DNA of 30,070 nucleotides, taken from NCBI GenBank assembly GCA_040384645.1, contig JAZKIX010000208.1:1-30070 (forward strand). The letters are read 5' to 3'. Source of the stretch: JAZKIX01 sp040384645 (lineage in GTDB: Bacteria; Pseudomonadota; Gammaproteobacteria; Burkholderiales; Burkholderiaceae_D). The position numbers were made by a program, and so were the translations under genes. Numbering within the stretch: position 1 is the first letter of the stretch; every line of letters starts with the position of its first letter. Shown piece by piece: positions 25,053 to 30,070 of this stretch. Under the pieces are notes generated by a model that worked only from the letters and a program-made list of their open reading frames with translations, had not been told where the DNA came from and ran no database searches.

Positions 25053-26072
25053 TCACACCAACCGCAACGCCGTCAGCTCCATCTTAAGCAAGGCATACAG
25101 CACCGGCGCGGCGATCACGCCGGCGACGCCAAAAACGGATTCCATGATTAGCATCGCCAGCAATATTTCCCAGGCGCGTGCATTGATGTGCGACCCTATG
25201 ATGCGCGCATTCAAGAAATATTCTAGTTTATGGATCACGATCATGAAGCTGAGCGACACCAGTGCCAATTGGACCGAATGCGACAAACTGATAATCACCA
25301 GCACGGTATTGGAAATCAGATTGCCGGCGACCGGGATCAAGCCTGCCAAAAAGGTGATCGCGACCAGGCTTTTAGATAAGGGCAGATGAATGCCGGCCAT
25401 CGGCAAGGCAATGAAAAGAAAGACTGCGCTAACGACGGTATTGATGGCAGAAATGCGGACTTGGGCAAACACGACGTTTTCAAAAGCGATCCTTAAATTG
25501 GCGATCCGGCTGTATAAGGCAGCGCCCAGCGGCGGCGCACTGGCTTGCTTGGCGGGCGTATGCAACGCGCCCATGGCACCAATAATCATGCCGATCAATA
25601 TGTGTGCAGCGGTGCGCAGCGCATCGGCGCCGACCGTCTTGGCTTCGACCGAATGATCGCGTAGCCAGCCTGTAATCAAGATTCTGAGTGCATCGGCGTC
25701 TGCCGGCAGCCATTGCTGCACCCATAACGGCGCGTGATCGCGCGAGGCATCGATAATGTCGGCCAGTTTTTGCAACAGGGTTTCCAGATTGCCGGCATCG
25801 CTGCGGAAGAAGGAGATCAGCCCCCAAATTGCCAGCGTCAGTGCGGCGATAAGCACTGTTCCCAGGACCGCAACCGCAAACATTTTTGCATTCGCGCTGC
25901 TCATTCTTTTGGTCAATAGTGGCGCCGTCATATGAACCAGCGAATACACCAGTAAACCGGCGAACAGCGCTGCCAGCAACCCCTGACGCAAGATCAGCAA
26001 TAAGGACAAGGCGATCAGAATATAAGAAGCCAGTTGTGGCAAGCTGACTGGATTCTGTTTTGTTATTTGCAT
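25053..26072 (-). CDS. AI-2E family transporter-like membrane protein
   Basis: A 339-residue inner-membrane protein of the AI-2E/YdiK/PerM family. Hydrophobic segments occur near the N-terminus (YILIALSLLLILRQGLLAALFAGLLVYSLV), again around residue 65 (FAVAVLGTVLIAALTLAIWGLISFF), and in the C-terminal half (IRISAIN-type segment, LPLSKSLVAITFLAGLIPVAGNLISNTVLV, WEILLAMLIMESVFGVAGVIAAPVLYALLK). The soluble middle stretch is typical of the family. The start is set at the ATG at 26072 (MQITKQNPVSL), with CAGG upstream; the longer frame from 26156 has no ribosome binding site and adds unconserved residues. Family members transport signals, peptides or ions, and the substrate here is unknown. Confidence 0.87.
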   Translation of the reverse strand: MQITKQNPVSLPQLASYILIALSLLLILRQGLLAALFAGLLVYSLVHMTAPLLTKRMSSANAKMFAVAVLGTVLIAALTLAIWGLISFFRSDAGNLETLLQKLADIIDASRDHAPLWVQQWLPADADALRILITGWLRDHSVEAKTVGADALRTAAHILIGMIIGAMGALHTPAKQASAPPLGAALYSRIANLRIAFENVVFAQVRISAINTVVSAVFLFIALPMAGIHLPLSKSLVAITFLAGLIPVAGNLISNTVLVIISLSHSVQLALVSLSFMIVIHKLEYFLNARIIGSHINARAWEILLAMLIMESVFGVAGVIAAPVLYALLKMELTALRLV

Positions 26073-26270
26073 AGTGTGTGGCCTGTTGAGTGCGTGGTGT
26101 AGTGACGGTATACGGACTGTCAGATTGTATAAAATGGCTGCGTCGCCAATTGGCATATTGGCCGGATGTTAAAGATGGTACAACACCCAAAGAGCGCCAG
26201 CGCTGCCTTGCTTGCCTTAACGGTGGCAGTCGCGTGCGTAAATCATGCTTTGGGAGTGGCATGAGGGACT

Positions 26271-26300
26271 AGAGGAATCAATACCAGTATTGATTCCTCT
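26271..26300. promoter_or_regulatory. 30-bp near-perfect palindrome in the AI-2E/ATL divergent region
   Basis: AGAGGAATCAATAC (26271-26284) and GTATTGATTCCTCT (26287-26300) are exact inverted repeats separated by CA. The loop is too short for a normal RNA hairpin and no T-tract follows, so a dimeric-regulator operator is more likely than a terminator. It lies 48 bp upstream of the start codon of the alkyltransferase-like gene. The centre contains AATACCAGTATT, resembling the palindrome of the three-block element but with 2 instead of 8 bases between ATAC and GTAT, and neither of the other blocks is present. Confidence 0.5.
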
Positions 26301-26348
26301 ATGGCATATATTAATCAGGTGGTTTGAAAATTTAAAAAGGGGCAGGCC

Positions 26349-26756
26349 ATGCCGCAACAGACTTTTTTAGAAAAACTCCAGACAGCGCCGGCCGCATCGT
26401 TTCATGTACTCGATCCCGTCAAGGCCGTGCGCATGAGCGCTAAAACCTTGTTTATACCCGCGCCGGAAGATGTGGCCAAGGCGATTGCCGCGATCCCGGC
26501 TGGACAAACCAAAACTATCGTCGAGTTGCGGCAGGCGCTGGCAATATTGGGCAATGCCGAAACCGCTTGTCCGGCAAAAACCATCAAATACTGGAAGTGG
26601 CTGGCGAGCGCCGGTGAAGAAGTCGGTGGGCAGCAATTGCCGTATGCCGCCCCATGGTGGCGTGTGCTGAAAGACGGCAAGCCGAGCCGCCATATGCCGG
26701 GTGGGATCGAGCGGCAGATTGCGCTATTGCAGGCTGAAGGCGTGCAAATCAAGTGA
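26349..26756 (+). CDS. Alkyltransferase-like (MGMT-fold, cysteine-less) protein
   Basis: A 135-residue protein resembling the C-terminal domain of O6-alkylguanine DNA alkyltransferases. IPAGQTKTIVELRQAL (residues 49-64) corresponds to the helix-turn-helix entry, and PWWRVLKDGKPSRHMPGGIERQIALLQAEGVQI (102-134) to the segment that normally contains PCHRV. Here the acceptor Cys is Trp103 and the next His is Trp104, so direct dealkylation is not possible. The usual Arg-finger segment (ARxVG) appears as CPAKTIKYWKW. Known ATL proteins with PWHRV bind alkylated guanine and recruit nucleotide excision repair; this one is more divergent. AAGGGG lies 6 nt before the ATG. Family assignment is by motif and not certain. 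Confidence 0.68.
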   Translation: MPQQTFLEKLQTAPAASFHVLDPVKAVRMSAKTLFIPAPEDVAKAIAAIPAGQTKTIVELRQALAILGNAETACPAKTIKYWKWLASAGEEVGGQQLPYAAPWWRVLKDGKPSRHMPGGIERQIALLQAEGVQIK

Positions 26757-26823
26757 GAAAATAGGCGAAGGCAGTGAGCCGGGTGACGAATTGATCGCCC
26801 GATTCGCTCAGTTGCACGGCGTG

Positions 26824-28467
26824 TTACGACGCAATCGTATGGATGCGTCCGATTACGCAGCCAAAAGCCGCCAGTGTTTTTGCTGCGTCCGCAGCATCGT
26901 CCAATCCCTGCGCATACAAGATATCGAGCGGTGCTACTGTTGGCGGTAAGCGCACTTCGTGCTTGTTGAGGTTGACCAGTACCAGCACTTTATCCTCGCC
27001 AGCGCCGCGCCAGTAAGCAATCAGGCCGGGCGCTGCATCGCATAAAAATTCCAACGTGTCTTGCCGCAAGGCTGGGGTTTGCCGTCGCAATTGGATCAGC
27101 GCCTGGTAATGGGTGAAACTGGCCTGATCGAAGGCCGACCAATCCAGCTGAAACTCTTCGAATAGCGAAGTCCAGGTATGCCAGCGTGGCTCGTTAAATT
27201 CTTGGCCCATCAAGATATGCGGCACGCCATCGAGCGTCAAGATGATCGCAGCCGCCGCCCGGTGCAGTGCGGTGCCATAGAATTGCGCGGCGCGTCCCTG
27301 TTCCTTGTCTTCGATCCAGCGTAGGCGCAAGGCATCGCGCGGGAAACTATAGGTCGACGCATTCCAGTATTGGGCAAAATCGGCTGCAGTTGCAGTGCCG
27401 GCCGCGATGTGCAAAATCATGTCGCGGGTGCCGCCTTCATACGTCAGGTCGCAGGCGGCTAGGTGATGGAACTCGTCGTAGGCTTGCGAAATGATGCCGA
27501 TATCGGGCTTAGTTTGTACCAGTGCCGCCCTGATTTCATTCAAGAAATCCAGCGGCGTGATGTCGGAATCGTCAAAACGGAAGCCATCAAAATTGAATTC
27601 GACTAGCCAAGTCTGCATGGTCTGGATCAGGTAGCTGCGCAAATCCTGATGAGAGAAATCAAAGCCGGCGAAATAGGTCCTAAATGGAACCGCATAATAA
27701 ATTTCACCCTCGGCATCGTGGGTAAACCAGTCGGGATGCGATACGGTCAAAGGGTTGTCACAACTGCTGCGGTTCAGCGTCCAATCCAATAGGATGCGCA
27801 TGCCGAGGCGATGCACTTCATCGATCAAATCGCGTAATTCGGCGGCGCTGCCCAGCGCCAGATCCAAGCTGCCAAAATCGAATACCGCATATGGATCGCC
27901 CTTGGCGCCGAGGCGTCCCTTTTGGCCGATGGGATAAATCGGCATTAACCAAATCACATCGATGCCCAGATCACACAGATAGGGCAGGCGTGCCTTGACG
28001 CCTTTGAAATCACCGCCGAAAGCCGCCGTCGACAATTGATAAATCACTGCGTCTTTCAGCCACTCCGGGCTAGCCAGCGCCCGATGCAGTTGATACAGAT
28101 CGCCCGGCGTGGCGGCGTTGATCGCGCCCAGCCGGATCAATGCATCGCCGCTTTCATTGACGGTAAAGCAGGAATTATTTTGCCCGTCTTCCGAGATCCA
28201 GGGATTGGCCGGGTCGGGTATCCAATGTTGCTCGCCGTGCTGACTGACGACATATTTGTAGAGATGGCGGCCGGTCGCAATCGGCAGTGTCGCTTGCCAG
28301 CGTGTGGCACTGATACGGGCCAACGGGTAGGTATCGCCGACCCAGCAGTTGAAGGTGCCGGCCACGGCTACCTGTTCAATCGTGCTAGCGCCTTCAAAAG
28401 TAAATTGGATGCCGCCGACATCTTTTTTCGGCAGTAAATCAGGTGTGTTGCTTTGAATAATGGTCAT
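26824..28467 (-). CDS. GH13 alpha-amylase family protein with N-terminal CBM48/AMPK-type domain
   Basis: A 547-residue protein. Residues about 18-100 form a glycogen-binding-like domain (FTFEGASTIEQVAVAGTFNCW, GRHLYKYVVSQHGEQHWIPDP), followed by a GH13 barrel from about 135. The nucleophile Asp299 is present in DGFRFDDSDITP. Other conserved positions are changed: the His of region I (DxVxNH) is Arg233 in DWTLNRSS, the acid/base Glu is Gln328 in GIISQAYD, and NHD of region IV is Asp387-Lys388-Glu389. The protein may be an inactive glycan-binding or regulatory relative, or use altered chemistry. No signal peptide is seen. Copy B of the three-block element lies 64 bp upstream of the ATG. Confidence 0.85.
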   Translation of the reverse strand: MTIIQSNTPDLLPKKDVGGIQFTFEGASTIEQVAVAGTFNCWVGDTYPLARISATRWQATLPIATGRHLYKYVVSQHGEQHWIPDPANPWISEDGQNNSCFTVNESGDALIRLGAINAATPGDLYQLHRALASPEWLKDAVIYQLSTAAFGGDFKGVKARLPYLCDLGIDVIWLMPIYPIGQKGRLGAKGDPYAVFDFGSLDLALGSAAELRDLIDEVHRLGMRILLDWTLNRSSCDNPLTVSHPDWFTHDAEGEIYYAVPFRTYFAGFDFSHQDLRSYLIQTMQTWLVEFNFDGFRFDDSDITPLDFLNEIRAALVQTKPDIGIISQAYDEFHHLAACDLTYEGGTRDMILHIAAGTATAADFAQYWNASTYSFPRDALRLRWIEDKEQGRAAQFYGTALHRAAAAIILTLDGVPHILMGQEFNEPRWHTWTSLFEEFQLDWSAFDQASFTHYQALIQLRRQTPALRQDTLEFLCDAAPGLIAYWRGAGEDKVLVLVNLNKHEVRLPPTVAPLDILYAQGLDDAADAAKTLAAFGCVIGRIHTIAS

Positions 28468-28530
28468 CGTCGGCTTGGTTTTAGAAGGTGATAGTAGGGC
28501 TGGGCGACGCTGGAAAGGCTTGTGGAGGAT

Positions 28531-28605
28531 AAATAATACTGCCTATAGTATTATTTTTAACGTGTATTTTGCCTGCGGGACAGCCTATAAAATGGCATAT
28601 ACCCC
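28531..28605 (+). promoter_or_regulatory. Three-block regulatory element, copy B (upstream of GH13 gene)
   Basis: AAATAATACT at 28531-28540 and AGTATTATTT at 28547-28556 are perfect 10-bp arms around GCCTAT, centred at 28543.5. The 16-bp core (28536-28551) differs from copy A at two adjacent positions. CCTGCGG lies at 28572-28578 and ATACCCC at 28599-28605, the same offsets as the other copies. Relative to the GH13 gene the palindrome is proximal and ATACCCC distal. In the other direction only the 3' end of the convergent hydroxylase gene follows. Confidence 0.58.
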
Positions 28606-28650
28606 CCATTTATTATGTATTTCCCGGAGATTTGGCGGGTCTGGAGGCGG

Positions 28651-29490
28651 CTATGTATCGTCGGCCGAGCCGCGCCAGCCCGGTGGCTTCCACAAATAAC
28701 GCCAGTCGCGTTGACTGATCACATCGCGCCACATGGCGATCCATTCGTGGAAGGTCAGCAGTAACGGATTGTGGCTGCGGATTTGGTGCACGATGCCATA
28801 GACTGGTTTTTCATCTTCAGGCACGAAACTACCGAACAACCGGTCCCAGATGATCAGTACACCGCCAAAATTGCGGTCGATGTATTGCGGATTTTTGGCA
28901 TGATGCACCCGGTGATGCGAGGGCGTGTTAAATACAGCTTCCAGCCAGCCCAGCTTGCCGCAGGTTTCGGTATGGACAAAAAATTGAAATGCCAGGTTCA
29001 GGCCGACAATTAAAATGACCCATTCCGGCGCAAAGCCGAGCCAGGCCAGCGGCAGCCAGAACAGCCACATGCCCGATAGCGGATAGGTCAGGCTCTGACG
29101 TAGCGCAGTCGAAAAATTGAGCCGTTCGCTCGAATGGTGTACCACATGCGCGGCCCACATCCAGCGCACCCGGTGATGCAGGCGATGGAAGAAATAGTAG
29201 ATCAAATCTTGCAGCAAAAATAAGGCAAGAATGCTCCACCAGGCATTGGGGAACAGCTTAAGGCCGTGGTTGTACGCAAGGGTGTAGGCGGTTTTGACAA
29301 ACAGCAGAGTGACCAGCAGGTCGGCTGCTTGATGCATCAGGGCCAGGGCCGCATTCGATAGGGTGTCAGCCCAACTATAGGAGATTTTGCCGCGCCGCCT
29401 TAAATAGAAAAATTCCCACCCGATACAAGCCAGAAATACCGGCGCCAGCGACAGTAGCAAGAGGCCGGGATCGATGGTGAGTTCGGGCAT
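28651..29490 (-). CDS. Sterol desaturase / fatty acid hydroxylase superfamily protein
   Basis: A 279-residue integral membrane di-iron oxygenase. The histidine boxes are HRLHH (102-106), HVVHH (115-119), His173 in VHTE and HHRVHH (192-197). Hydrophobic segments lie at about 9-30, 48-72, 84-101, 137-152 and 157-172. The pattern matches the fatty acid hydroxylase superfamily, which hydroxylates or desaturates lipids at the membrane; the exact substrate is unknown. The C-terminal NRNFGGVLIIWDRLFGSF-type segment (NFGGVLIIWDRLFGSF) is conserved in this group. No ribosome binding site stands out before the ATG. It stands in the same direction as the GH13 gene, 183 bp away, but the intervening element makes one operon unlikely. 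Confidence 0.9.
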   Translation of the reverse strand: MPELTIDPGLLLLSLAPVFLACIGWEFFYLRRRGKISYSWADTLSNAALALMHQAADLLVTLLFVKTAYTLAYNHGLKLFPNAWWSILALFLLQDLIYYFFHRLHHRVRWMWAAHVVHHSSERLNFSTALRQSLTYPLSGMWLFWLPLAWLGFAPEWVILIVGLNLAFQFFVHTETCGKLGWLEAVFNTPSHHRVHHAKNPQYIDRNFGGVLIIWDRLFGSFVPEDEKPVYGIVHQIRSHNPLLLTFHEWIAMWRDVISQRDWRYLWKPPGWRGSADDT

Positions 29491-29601
29491 GTTTATAGAT
29501 GAAAATCGAGGGCGGCGTTAAAACCGCTTTGATTGGGGTGAATGCTGTATGTAAAAACTAGGTGAAAACGTCATCGCCAATCACCATTCAGATCACGCGA
29601 C

Positions 29602-29868
29602 TCAGGCGGCAAGACCCTTTGCCAACACTGTAGCGACCACTTCGTTGAGATCTTGTCCCCGTTCTTTTGCCAGGGTTTGCAATTGTTCCACCAGCGCGCT
29701 ATTGAGTTTGACGGCAAATGGCACCAGGCCGAGCGCCTGGTCCAGCTTGCGTTGTTCGCGGCGATCTGGTGCGACAGTATCGCCATTGCCGAAACCACTG
29801 GCGCCGGGTGCTGTCATTTTGCCCATCAACTTCTTGGCATCGGTTTTTGCCATTCCAGTTTTTTTCAC
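29602..29868 (-). CDS. Small protein with ribbon-helix-helix-like C-terminus
   Basis: An 88-residue basic protein of unknown function. The N-terminal half is flexible and rich in Lys, Gly and Ala. The C-terminal half (PFAVKLNSALVEQLQTLAKERGQDLNEVVATVLAKGLAA) has the strand-helix-helix pattern of ribbon-helix-helix DNA-binding proteins (VKLN, then ALVEQLQTLAKERG, then LNEVVATVLAKGL). The start is taken as GTG at 29868 because AAGGA lies 8 nt upstream; the frame extends to a TTG at 29886, which overlaps that site, and an ATG at 29853 is an alternative. No toxin-like partner gene is seen in the window. A regulatory role is inferred only. Confidence 0.6.
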   Translation of the reverse strand: MKKTGMAKTDAKKLMGKMTAPGASGFGNGDTVAPDRREQRKLDQALGLVPFAVKLNSALVEQLQTLAKERGQDLNEVVATVLAKGLAA

Positions 29869-30070
29869 GGTCGCGTTCCTTGTCAATTAAAAACAGGCAT
29901 TTTACGCAGCTTCGACCGTGACCATGGCTTTGTATTGCAGAACTTTTAGCCGCGAATCAAATGCAGCTATCTCGGCCAATTTTTATTTACACACATCCGG
30001 CCCTTTCAGAGGATCGACGCCGGCACACAACTGCGGCTTTGAAAACCATTTCGCCGATAACACGGTTGCA

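Noticed and set aside
26073..26156. Upstream start for the AI-2E protein at 26156
   Set aside because: No ribosome binding site precedes it, and the extra 28 residues are not typical of the family.

Overview
The window looks like chromosomal DNA of a betaproteobacterium, most plausibly a member of the Burkholderiales close to Oxalobacteraceae. This is inferred from moderate-to-high GC, the gene families present and the codon style; no rRNA or marker gene confirms it. Most of the window is surface-glycan biosynthesis, interleaved with carbohydrate hydrolases and a few unrelated genes. There is no sign of a CRISPR array, tRNA, rRNA, insertion sequence or prophage.

Layout: (1) 1-296 holds a regulatory region and 297-2690 a GH3 beta-glycosidase on the plus strand. 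(2) 2710-13249 is a minus-strand block of nine genes. Read in the direction of transcription it encodes a GT-B/GT2 fusion glycosyltransferase, a methyltransferase, a WecB-type UDP-GlcNAc 2-epimerase, a GT-B glycosyltransferase, a GT2 glycosyltransferase, the ABC exporter permease (Wzm) and ATPase (Wzt with a C-terminal glycan-binding domain), a polysaccharide pyruvyl transferase family protein and a 2OG-Fe(II) oxygenase-like protein. This is an ABC-transporter-dependent O-antigen or capsule locus. (3) 13619-17822 holds a YiiG-like lipoprotein, a cytochrome P450 and a RhlE-type DEAD-box helicase split by two 10-N assembly gaps. (4) 17846-24536 is a second minus-strand glycan operon of six genes, each overlapping the next by 4 nt: a LegB-like NDP-sugar 4,6-dehydratase, a sugar-1-phosphate nucleotidyltransferase, an Rmd-like 4-keto-reductase, a GT-B/GT2 fusion, a methyltransferase and a sulfotransferase-like protein. 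(5) 25053-29868 holds an AI-2E family membrane protein, an alkyltransferase-like (MGMT-fold) protein, a GH13 protein with degenerate catalytic motifs, a fatty-acid-hydroxylase superfamily protein and a small ribbon-helix-helix-like protein.

The most interesting signal is not a gene. Four intergenic regions (146-224, 14681-14752, 24853-24923, 28531-28605) carry the same three-block element: an ATACTG-N4-CAGTAT-like palindrome, a CGTGCGG-like block starting 28.5 bp from the palindrome centre, and an invariant ATACCCC starting exactly 55.5 bp from the centre. The spacing is identical in all four copies while the sequence between the blocks is not conserved, which points to a multi-protein regulatory site. 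The copies lie next to the GH3 gene, the lipoprotein/P450 pair, the second glycan operon and the GH13 gene, so they may define an undescribed regulon linked to carbohydrate and surface-glycan metabolism.
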